Shown here one piece after another: positions 1 to 10,425 of a DNA stretch of 64,000 nt. The notes under the pieces are model-generated. The model saw nothing but the letters and a program-made list of their open reading frames with translations, had not been told where the DNA came from and ran no database searches. Location of the stretch: NCBI GenBank assembly GCA_964019155.1, contig OZ025243.1:22162441-22226440 (forward strand), in the 5' to 3' direction. This DNA is from Osedax fenrisi. Lineage: Eukaryota > Annelida > Polychaeta > Sabellida > Siboglinidae. How positions within the stretch are numbered: position 1 is the first letter of the stretch; each line of letters begins with the position of its first letter. The position numbers were made by a program, and so were the translations under genes.

Positions 1-84
1 TGTTTAATAAATAAAAACCAACAATGTAACGACATTCTCACAAACTATATAGACTTATGTAACCCAAGCTAGTATTTGAAAGTA

Positions 85-129
<45 letters not shown>

Positions 130-244
130 CTACTAGTACCTTCTCATATAAAATAACTTTATATGTATACATATATTCATAAATATAAAATAATCGACAT
201 ACTTTATAATTATATCCATTGTATTACTTTATAGTAGTTAGGGA

Positions 245-297
<53 letters not shown>

Positions 298-375
298 GTA
301 TATAATATTTGTTTTAATTAATTATATAAACTTATAATTAGAAATAATTATTATAAATTGTATACTTTCATTTAG

Positions 376-470
376 CTACACCTCAACCTTCGATTACACC
401 TACAACTCAGACAACGACCAAATACACTACTGAACTATTAACTAAACCAGAAGTCTATATAAGTTTATTA

Positions 471-508
<38 letters not shown>

Positions 509-711
509 ATATATATATATATATATAATTAGGTATACATACATGGTCTGCTCTCGTTAAAACCATGGAAGCATTAACATGAGAGCGGTTTCAAAGGGAC
601 ATTAGAGCCATATATCATATATGATATATGGTTATAGGTGAAAACTTCATCTAAGTTCCTGGATGGGATGAAAGGATGTCACCAAATAAAAATAACAATA
701 ATAATAACAAT

Positions 712-768
<57 letters not shown>

Positions 769-1100
769 CGTGTGCGTGTGCGTGTGCGTGTGCGTGTGTG
801 CGTGTGTATGTATTTAAATATATTGGATATTATTACGATGATTAGGTTTATATTTTACTTTTAGATACAACTGAAGTAAAGAATGCCGAGGAAAATAAAA
901 TTCAAGAGATGCCAATTACCATATATATTCTACTAGGAATAGTTGTAACCTCAATGTCGATGTACGGATGTTATGAATTATATTTTGTAGTGTACGATTT
1001 AATATTCGATGAAGAGATAGTGATCGATTTAAATAAAGAAATGGACATTAATTCAAAAGAAGGAATTATTATAGTAAGAGAAGACCCGTTGAAAATATGA
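376..1100 (+). CDS. Gene A: 3' end of a type I membrane protein gene (last two exons, partial)
   Basis: I do not recognise this gene. Two exons fit together: 376-462 (acceptor ...tttag, donor ATAA|gttt, phase 1) and 865-1100 (acceptor cttttag, stop TGA at 1098-1100). The first exon codes for a Thr/Pro-rich stretch (TPQPSITPTTQTTTKYTT), as expected of an O-glycosylated extracellular stem. The second begins TTEVKNAEENK and has a hydrophobic run (IYILLGIVVTSMSMYG) that reads as one membrane span. A 45-residue acidic cytoplasmic tail ending REDPLKI follows. The phases agree across the 402-bp intron, which carries a SINE remnant and a compound microsatellite. Upstream exons with any signal peptide lie outside the window. 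Unlike its neighbours this gene is outside the duplicated unit and occurs once. The exon structure is inference from splice sites and frame; no expression evidence is available. Confidence 0.6.
546..718 (+). mobile_element. SINE family 1, 5'-truncated copy in gene A intron
   Basis: This is the body and tail of the tRNA-derived SINE found complete at 7571-7863. Shared landmarks are ctctcgttaaaaccatgga, gggacattagagccatat and ttcctggatgggatgaaagg, followed by the caccaaataaaaataacaat tail. The tRNA-like head is missing. The ATAACAAT tail grades into a (TA)n tract, suggesting that SINE tails seed microsatellites here. Confidence 0.75.
717..812. repeat. Compound microsatellite (TA)n-(TG)n-(CGTGTG)n
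   Basis: A (TA) run of about 40 bases passes directly into TG and then alternating GCGTGT dinucleotide repeats, at the 3' end of the SINE copy. It is intronic in gene A. The predicted IYIYIY/VRVRVR peptide is a translation artefact. Confidence 0.9.
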
Positions 1101-1133
1101 ATTGAACGAATGAGGAAATCGTAATACATATAT

Positions 1134-1139
1134 AATAAA
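1134..1139 (+). other. Candidate polyadenylation signal of gene A
   Basis: A canonical AATAAA starts 34 bases after the gene A stop codon. In DNA this AT-rich chance hits are common, so only the position supports it. Confidence 0.4.
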
Positions 1140-1163
1140 ATGTATGTTAATACTATAAAACTA

Positions 1164-1433
1164 TTTTTGTTGTTATTGTTATTTTATTGGAGTAATGTAA
1201 TCCCATCCGGGTACTTAGATGACTTATAACCACATGGCACTAATATCCCTTCGAAGCCGCTCTCGTGTTAAGGCATCTATAGACGGTGTTAATGAGAGCT
1301 GATCATTTATTTATACACAATTATATGAAATAACTTCTACACATGATCTTAAGACCTATTTTATTGGTCCGGACGTGGTTTGAACCCTTGGCATACTGTG
1401 CCCAGCGCCTTTCTAACTGAGCCTGGCGACCAG
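1164..1433 (-). mobile_element. SINE family 1, full-length copy with tRNA-like head
   Basis: Read on the minus strand it starts with a tRNA-like head (A-box region ggctcagttagaaaggcgct, B-box gggttcaaacc). The family body follows (taaaataggtcttaag, ctctcattaacacc, cttcgaagggatattagtgcc), then an AATAACAATAACAACAAA tail. It is more diverged than the copy at 7571, so an older insertion. It lies just downstream of gene A. Confidence 0.8.
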
Positions 1434-2894
1434 TTTATAATGTTTATTTTAATATATATATATTAAAAATATATGTTAAACTTAAATATATAATTTTAAT
1501 ATTAATAATTAATATAACACATTTTTAAATACTAAAATACTACATATCCTATGTACATAACGTGATATATAATATAATTATAATATATATTTATATACTA
1601 GAGTATATTATATATTATAGTATATTATATACTATATTGTAAAAAAAACTAATATCGTATACTAGTTATAACTAGAACATAATATTTTATAGATGACGTT
1701 TAAGTGATAAACAAGATATTAATGACGGGGTTCGCGGCATTTTATGTATACAATGTATTAAGATAGGAGATATTTTTTTTATGTATTTAAAACAATTTAA
1801 TATTTTTTTCAGCACATAGGGTTTTGATCCGATTTCAATTATGTAAATTTCATATTGTAAACCAATATAATGTTAATAAAACTTGCTTAATTAAAAAAAA
1901 ATGGTTCACTGAAAACCCCAAATATTTTAAGACAAAATATGATGCTAAATTAAATTATTATTTTTTAATTGTTATAATTTTGTATATGTTATACTATGTC
2001 TATTACATTTCTTTTAAGCAAGTTTTATTATACATATAATAATGAAGATACAGTGAAAAATTCATCAAGTTTGGATAATTATTGAGAGGGCTGAAAAATT
2101 TCTAAGATTCAAAATAAATTAAATTCAATATTCTGAGTAAATCGAGTTTAAAGTTTGACTAGATTTATTTTTAATTTTATGGTAATATTTGTTTATTATT
2201 TGTATATTTGACAACATTTATAGTATTATACTATTATAGAATAGCACACTAATATATCCATAGAGTTATTATTATAATATTTATATTATATTACCAATAA
2301 TTACACATAATAAGCTATATTTATGATATTAAAAAAAAAAAATTTTACAAGAAAATTATTTTTTGTAGTATATTTATTTATTTCTAATATTATAATATAA
2401 CAGAATACCACACTAATATACCCATAAGGTTGTACTTATAATATTTATATAATATTATATTACCAATAATTACATATAATCGATTTTCTGCTACGTGTTG
2501 GCATTTTAAAATAAAATAATTAAATGACACAATCTCAATTACATTGTTTATAATTCAAATTTTACATCCAATGCGTTCAGTTCACATCATATTATATAAT
2601 AGATCGTATATAACACTGCATTTAAAATTATTTAAAAATATAAACTTATAGATATCATATTATAAGTTTAAAATATGAGTATTTTGCTATTATTTACGCC
2701 ATTTTTTACAATTTTTTTTTACCAATTAGGTCTTATACTAAACTATCAAATGATATCATTTACAAGTCTGTATTTGCTCTACAAGTTTCAGAGAATAATT
2801 AAAGAGAATTTAAATATATATTAAATAATACTTTTCTCAAATAAAAAAAAAAATTATTTTCAAATTATTTTCATCCATTACGGTCTCCCCTATA
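1434..2894. other. AT-rich intergenic DNA with an internal partial duplication
   Basis: I see no gene between gene A and the hAT element. The one structured part is two related blocks, about 2224-2306 and 2390-2480. Both contain gaatascacactaatatayccat and ttatattaccaataattaca, an old direct duplication with about 165-bp spacing. Confidence 0.5.
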
Positions 2895-2971
2895 TATATA
2901 TATATATATGTTTTATTATTATTAATGTTATCGTTGTCATATTATTGTATTATTATATTAATGGAGGGTAC
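2895..2971 (+). repeat. Left part of an interspersed repeat split by the hAT insertion
   Basis: The stretch gttgtcatattattgtatta...ggagggtac matches 23487-23530. The right half resumes at 4496-4640. Joined across the transposon, the two halves match the uninterrupted copy at about 23480-23660 (landmarks gataatctctggta, gcagaaattgtatata, aataaaccatattcaattcaa). The repeat type is unknown; its TTCAA-type tail suggests the 3' end of a retroelement. Confidence 0.75.
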
Positions 2972-2999
2972 TAGTGCTGTAAAATTTAAAATACTTGGT

Positions 3000-3125
3000 T
3001 GTTCTCGAGAACTTCAAATCTTAAAATTTTGTTCTCGAGAACTTCAAATCTTTAAAAAAATATCAAGTTCTCGAGAACTTCAAATCTCTCATATTTAGGT
3101 ATGTTCTCGAGAACTTCAAATCTTT
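3000..3125. repeat. Subterminal repeats of the hAT element
   Basis: Four copies of TTCTCGAGAACTTCAAATCT (each holding the palindrome TTCTCGAGAA) occur in about 125 bases inside the left end. The right end has related but degenerate agatttgagatttgatatt units in the opposite sense. Repeated subterminal motifs are the usual transposase binding sites in hAT elements; that role here is inference. Confidence 0.7.
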
Positions 3126-3164
3126 TAATAATATTTTAAAATACGTTAACGATGAAAAAAATTA

Positions 3165-3800
3165 GATATTAATTAATTAATTATTATTATTAATAATAAA
3201 TTAATTATTAAATAATTATTATTAATTAAATTAATTATTAATTATAATAATTAATAAATAATTATAATAATTAATAAATAATTATAATAATTAATAAATA
3301 ATTATATTAATTAATAAATAATTATATTAATTAATAAATAATTATAATAATTAATATATAATTATAATAATTAATAAATAATTATAATAATTAATAAATA
3401 ATTATAATAATTAATAAATAATTATAATAATTAATAAATAATTATAATAATTAATAAATAATTATAATAATTAATAAATAATTATACTAATTAATAAATA
3501 ATTATAATATTTAATAAATAATTATATTAATTAATAAATAATTATAATAATTAATATATAATTAGAATAATTAATAAATAATTATAATAATTAATAAATA
3601 ATTATAATAATTAATAAATAATTATACTAATTAATAAATAATTATAATATTTAATAAATAATTATTATTAATTAATAATAATAATTAATTTATAAATAAT
3701 TATTAATTATAATAAAATAATTAATAATTATTAAAATAATATATAATTAATTATTATTAATTAATAATAATAATTTATAAATAATTATTAATTAATAAAT
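3165..3800. repeat. AT-only minisatellite, about 20-bp period
   Basis: Near-identical units of TAATTAATAAATAATTATAA are repeated about 25 times between 3240 and 3660. Less regular TTAATAAT sequence lies on both sides. It contains almost no G or C and fills most of the hAT interior. The second copy is at 37818-38515. Confidence 0.95.
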
Positions 3801-4495
3801 TATAATTGAATAATTAACAATACATAATTATTAATTACTTGAATTATTGAATACGTTACTATTCTAATAATCATATATAGCTATATAAACCTATATAGTA
3901 ATTGAAAACCTATTTAGTAAAGTTGTAAGAGGAATCCTATATACTATATACACCACAGCTTATATATATAGAAGGCTAAATATAAATATTATATTTAGAC
4001 TATATATAGATATATATATATACCATAGTGTCAAATAGTTATTCAATATGTACTTGTAGACAAATATAGTTTTAAACGGTTTATGAATTAACATTTTTAT
4101 ATATTAGTACAGAGTAGGTACGATATGAAGAATATACGTAATAATTTTTAAATATTTTTATTAATGTATAATAAATAAAGGACACGGTGTCCTTGATACC
4201 ATTATTCTATTTTAAATATATTATCATATAGGTGGCATAACTGATAATCGAATTAATAGTATCTATACAGTTTAATGGATATTTTAAAATAGTTGAAAGA
4301 AACTTATTACATAATTATGTTAATCGATCGTTACCCGAACAATTACCCGACATGATACCCGAACCGAAACTAAATTTAAAATAAAGATTTGAGACCATCA
4401 AATCTTTCCAAATACCCGAAAATTTAAGATTTGAACCGAACCGAAAAAAAAAGATTTGAGATTTGATATTTGAGATTTGAAATTTTACAGCACTA

Positions 4496-4640
4496 GAGGG
4501 TACCCTAGTTATGAGTATAGATTGCAAGATAATCTCTGGTATACCAGTATACTCTCCTTTGAGCAGAAATTGTATATACTTCATTATATTTTATTTCTAC
4601 TTAATAAACCATATTCAATTCAATATATATATATATATAT
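4496..4640 (+). repeat. Right part of the interspersed repeat split by the hAT insertion
   Basis: It continues from the target duplication with ccctagttatgagtatag and runs to the attcaattcaat tail and a (TA)n tract. It matches the uninterrupted copies at about 23524-23645 and 58532-58650. Confidence 0.75.
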
Positions 4641-4977
4641 ATAAGTGTGTGTATGTGTTTGTGTATGTGTATGTGTATGTGTGTGTGTATACAAACAAAA
4701 AAAGAACCAATATTACACATCCATTATACTATTATATTGATTTACTTGTATTCGTAAACTATTTAATACAATCATTGTCAACATGGTTATATATAAATAT
4801 GTACACATATATAGTCATAATGAACTAGATTTAAAATAAAGAAATCACTCATGCATAACATAAGATAAATACACTTTTGTAGTGTTTGATACTATTTATT
4901 TGTAGTTAATATTTCTGCATTATTATATAATTTGTTGTCGTAACTACTTCCACTTTTAAAAAGCGTACCGATATAAT

Positions 4978-7178
4978 ATGATTGTAGGTATTATTCTAGT
5001 TTTAATGGTATTTAATACAGTGGATTGTAGTACAGAATATGGTTATATATATCTATATATATATATATATATAATTTTGAAAATGTCATTTGTAAATTGT
5101 ATATTACATTGTATATATATATTTAAATATCATATTTATTTAATATTAGATAACATTACATATATGTAATTATACTTTATATAAAACTACTAGTAGCAAT
5201 ATGAGGATTAATAATTTATCAGAGTTCAAAATAAATAGTCTATAGATATTATAAGTGAATTATAGTAAAGTATACTAAAGTATATATTTTAAGTGATTTA
5301 AAAATAAAACTAAAATATTTATAATTTCAAATTCAGAATAAAGTATATGATGATGATGATGATGATATTGAGTTTATTAGCACTAAAATAGGGTCATGTA
5401 GACCCCTTCGCTCGTGCGGGAAGAAAATAATAAAATAATAGTAATACGATAATAATTTGATAATAATATACATTCAATATACAACGGAAAAACAATAATA
5501 AACAATATAAAGGACTATTATATACTACAGTCTGCATTGATATGGTGTAGTTGTATATACTACAGACTGCATTGATATAGTATAGTGTTATATAATAATA
5601 AGATAATAATAATACAATAACAATTTAATAATGATATAAATTTAATATAACACGGATACAAATAATAAGTTGGATGATTTAATGATTATGGGTAGAGAGA
5701 AAAGAAGAAGTAAGATTTATAAATCTTTTGTGGGATCTAATAGAACGAATGATAGGAGGGAGGGAATTCCATAGGGTTGGACCGGAATTTTTAAAAGCTC
5801 TAGAATTTAGGGAAGTTTTACTAGAGTTCTGGGAGATAAGTAGAGGAGCATTTTGGTAACGAAGAGAAGATAATATAGTACGTTTTTTAATTAGATCAGA
5901 GATATAGTTGGGGGTAAAGGAATATATTGATTTATGGATTATAGATAGTATACGTAATTTACACCTGAGGGAGAAGGGTAGCCACATACGAGATGATTGA
6001 TGAGATGTTGTAGTAGAGTGATCCAGTCGAGTTAAACAGTAAGTAGTACGTATTGAGGAACGGATAATCCGATTAAGTGGAGCAGTAACTTTAGCAGGAA
6101 GTAAATTCAGTAGGGAAGAACAGTAGTCAATACTTGAAAGTACAAGAGCATTAATTAGAGTTTTAGTAAGGTTTCTGGAAAGTGATGTCCGTATTTTTTT
6201 AATTCTGAAGAGATGAAAGTTGGATGATTTTGTAATGGATGATATGTGATTCTTAAATGATAATTTGTCATCAAATACTAATCCTAGGTTTTTGGAGGAA
6301 TGAGAAGGAGAAATAATCATGTTATTTAGAGTAAAGTTTGGAAAGGAAGTTTCAGAAGTAGATATGTTAAATACAGTAGTCTTAGAGGAATTAATTAGTA
6401 GTTTATTGGAGAGGAGCCATAATCTTATGGAGTTAGCACACTCGATTAATTCAGAGTTAATGGTATTATGAGAATTTATAGGGAAAAAGGTAAACAGTTG
6501 GATATCATCAGCAAAAATATGGTAGTGGATATTTGGAAATTTCTTAATTAGATCAGCAATAGGGCGGATTTAAATAGAAAAGAGGGATGGACCTAGAACA
6601 GATCCTTGGGGAATACCGTTGTTAAGAGGAGAAAGAGGCGAGTAAGATTTGTCAATCATAATAGAGATATTCCTGTTAGTGATATATGAAGTAAACCATT
6701 TTAATGCTAAGCCAGATATACCCATTAAAGTAAGTCGCGAGATTAATATGTTATGGTCCAGGGTATCAAAAGCAGATGATAGATCAAGTAGGATTAGCTG
6801 GCAACACGTGTTGCTATTTAAGGTAGATAATATAGTGTCATTAATACGTAGGAGAGCTGTTTCGGTTGAATGAACCTTACGAAAAGCGCTTTGAAACGGG
6901 TCGAAAAGATTATTTTTATTTACATGGGCTATGAGTTGTTTGGAAACAATTCTTTCTAATATTTTACTTAATAAGGGTAGGTGGGAGATCGGGCGATAAT
7001 TGCTAAATGAGTTTGGGTCTAAGTTTTGTTTTTTTTAGAATATGGGATTATTTATATGATGGAGTTAGTTTTACAACTAATATATATTATTTTCGAATAT
7101 ACTAATGATGTAATTTATAATCTTATGATCGAATAAAAATAGGTCTACATTTATAAAAATGTCTAAGTATAAATCTAT

Positions 7179-7261
<83 letters not shown>

Positions 7262-7860
7262 TTAATACATTGTATAACGTTTAAACGTTCGAATTCTATC
7301 TAAAGTATAAATGTTAAATATAAATAATACGAACTCTCTTAATATTAAATAATCACGGTATTCTATTTGACATCTGAGAGACATACATATACGTATTGAT
7401 TATATCATATATGATACCACGTACTGATTACAAAAATGGTCACATATTGCAACAACAAAATGCATGTTCTTAGTTACAATAGTTACTATAGTATGCTGTT
7501 AATCATTAGGGTGCTCGCCTATTAATTATGTACACGTAATATAGAAATATATACCTATATACCTATAACTGCATGTGTGGCTCAGTGGCTAAGGCGTCAG
7601 ACACACAAGCAGTAGGACACGGGTTCGAGCCTCGTCCGGACCATTAATTAATTTTATAAAATGGGTCTTAAAATATTATTTAGAAGTGATCTTATATAAT
7701 TGTGTATAAATAAATGATCGGTTCTCGTTAAAACCATGGATGCCTTAACATGATACCGGCTTCGAAGGGACATTAGAGCCATATATGGTTATAAGTGAAA
7801 ACTTCATATAAGTTCCTGGATGGGATGAAAGGACTTCACCAAATAAAAATAACAATAATA

Positions 7861-7895
<35 letters not shown>

Positions 7896-10374
7896 ATATA
7901 TATATATATAGAATATAAATAATAAAGTAGGTAAAACAATAAATAGCATTAATAGCAATACAATGACATATAATAAAACGTAAGGAAATTAATGAATACA
8001 ATAATAATGACAAACAATATTAGTATTACAGGTTACCACATTAGATCAATTGTTGTATATATTTCATGAATGTTTTATACGATTTTATGGATCTAATATA
8101 GGGTGAAAGTAAATTACATAGCTTAGGACCAATATAGCTCAGGGCCCGATTATTCATTTTTGGGGACTTAGAATAGGGTTATATATATAACCTTCTAAAC
8201 TTCTATAGAAGATGAGATGCATGTATAATATAGTACCGTCCCAACGTACCCTCTGAATGCACGCACTTATATATGTAATAAATACATATAGTACCTTGGT
8301 ACGTTGGTGTGTCTACGAAAAAGTCACCATAATATATACTATCATTTCATAGTGTAAATATGACGTTGGGACGTTATAGCGGAGTATATGCGAAGTATTG
8401 ATATACAGAAAGTGGATAAGCAATTGACGCAGGCAATGCATGTAAAAGATAGATACGCGAATGACACTTTTATCAATAAATTAACAAAATGGCATCAGTT
8501 ATTTTGATTGGATATTAGTCATATTATATATGTCAAATATTAAAAAAGTAGGCTTTTCGTCGTTATAGATTAAAGTGACTTCTATCTATATCAATGTATC
8601 ATATTATAAATATCAATAAAATATTATGATATCTTCAATTTAAATACACAAAATGACGAGGAATGTTGATATAATGTATTTTAAATATATAATTTTATTT
8701 TTAGTATAAATAGTATATTAAAATAGTAGTAATTATCAATATATATGAATATATAAATATTAATTTTAAATAAAAAGTAGTGGGCCAGATAGTGGGTTTC
8801 GACGGCAGCGTCCGTAGTGGATAGTGCCATACACTACATGCAATTGCGTATACGCATTGGATATATCCCCTTTCTGTATATCGATGATGCGAAGTAGTAA
8901 CAACAAAATATATAACTACAAAATATGTGGCTCGCGCCGCGCGCGTCTCAAGATTAAATGTTAGTGAACGTGAGAACAAAGGTAGGAAATATAAATGCGC
9001 GTGTTATTGTGAATTATTAGTATTATAATATATATATATATAATATATTAATAATTATCGTTATATGATATATAACCTAGTTTTACATTGTGCACACTGC
9101 ACGGAGCTATTATTATATCTATACCATCGATGTAAATACAATCTTTTATTTACATCGATGAACTACAGCTATCGATGATCCTATATATAGGAGAAAGTCT
9201 CCGATTACGGACTCCTACATGATTATTTGTAATAACTTATTCGATATTAAAATATTTATTTGAAATTTTGTAATTAGGGTAAAATTGTGGAAATGAATAA
9301 TGTGGCTATTTTTAATTTTTTATATAATTATATTTACAAGAATAAACAAGGTGGTCGGTAATCGGATACATGTGCCTATTACCGACCCCCTAAAATAATC
9401 GTGGTATAAATAATTGTAGTATTATAATATCCAATACAAATAGTAGATATACATAAATATAATTAATTATAACATGCACGCATTTATTTTTTATTGAATT
9501 TATGTTTTAATAGTAATATTAAATTTAAACTTTATAGTAATTATATTAAAATAGGTTATATTTTTATTTAATATTTATTTATTAATAAGTATGTTTATAA
9601 TCAACTGGACTCATGAATCCCAAATATATATCAATGATAAATAAACAGCTTACGATATATTTTTAAGTAAATACGGATATATTTTTATTGGATATTATAA
9701 ATCACATGGGGTCGGTATTAGGGTAATATAGGGTGTCGGTAATAAGAAAATCATATATTATTTCATATATGTGTTGCTATAATTAAGATATATTGGTTAA
9801 TAGTTATTCAAATTAAATGATTATTAAGAAAAACTGAATATTTATTTTTGTAAATAAAGTATTTATTTAGTCTTTATATCATATTTATATTGTATTTATA
9901 TATGTTTTAAATTTTAAAAGTATTTTTGCCTTTCTAGGAAAATCCTAGAAATTTCTAGGATTTTTTCCTTAAAAATAAATGTTTGTAATATTTTATTATA
10001 TATTTATGTAAAAAACAATTTTCCAATGTTTCATCAAAATATATTCATTATTTGTGTTTTAATCCCAATATTTATATATGTTGTTAAAAAACAATGAAAA
10101 TCGTATCTTTTTCAATGCAAATTATACTTAATCTTAAAACCGCTGGAGACATATCAAAAATGTGTTCATATTAGGTCAACATTTTTTGTAACTTACTTTT
10201 TGTTTTATTCTCTATATATATCTTATAAGATATTTACTAGAGCGTTTTATACTTACAAATTCAAAAATGTCGATTCCTAGAACACCCTTGGCGCGCGGCC
10301 GCCACATATTTATTAGTTTTCTATTTTTGTGTTGCTATAGCAATAAGTATAAGTATACTTCGCAGATCCCCCGG

Positions 10375-10425
<51 letters not shown>

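Larger units (their letters stand above)
2972..4495. mobile_element. Non-autonomous hAT-like DNA transposon (1524 bp)
   Basis: The ends are exact inverted repeats, TAGTGCTGTAAAATTT at 2972-2987 and its complement at 4480-4495. An 8-bp direct duplication GAGGGTAC flanks them (2964-2971 and 4496-4503). An 8-bp target duplication with TAGNG-type ends is characteristic of hAT elements. The right subterminal region carries cccgaaccgaa-type motifs common in hAT ends. No transposase reading frame exists; the interior is mostly an AT-only minisatellite. The repeat at about 23480-23660 gives a paralogous empty site with one copy of GAGGGTAC. Confidence 0.88.
8886..10374. mobile_element. Inverted-repeat element with unusually GC-rich arms
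   Basis: The left arm (8886-8948) reads gatgcgaagtagtaacaaca...atatgtggctcgcgccgcg. The complement of the right arm (10290-10374) reads gatctgcgaagta...gcaacacaaaaatag...atatgtggcggccgcgcgcc. The arms align with gaps over about 65 bases. The CpG-dense cores stand out sharply against the AT-rich surroundings. No transposase is visible between them. Probably a non-autonomous DNA transposon, family unknown. Confidence 0.5.

Noticed and set aside
1..300. Additional exon of gene A
   Set aside because: Only (TA)n tracts and stop-dense AT-rich sequence; no acceptor-donor pair with an open frame.
3000..3125. Heat-shock elements
   Set aside because: TTCTCGAGAA lacks the alternating nGAAn spacing; the repeats fit transposon subterminal motifs better.
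6649..6873. 74-codon plus-strand frame (also 41367-41591)
   Set aside because: Antisense of the LINE reverse transcriptase palm.
7571..7640. tRNA gene
   Set aside because: A and B boxes are present, but no proper acceptor or anticodon stem folds, and the segment continues into a body shared by several dispersed copies. It is a SINE head.
8701..8979. 92-codon minus-strand frame (also 43387-43665)
   Set aside because: Overlaps a GC-rich inverted arm; no family features.
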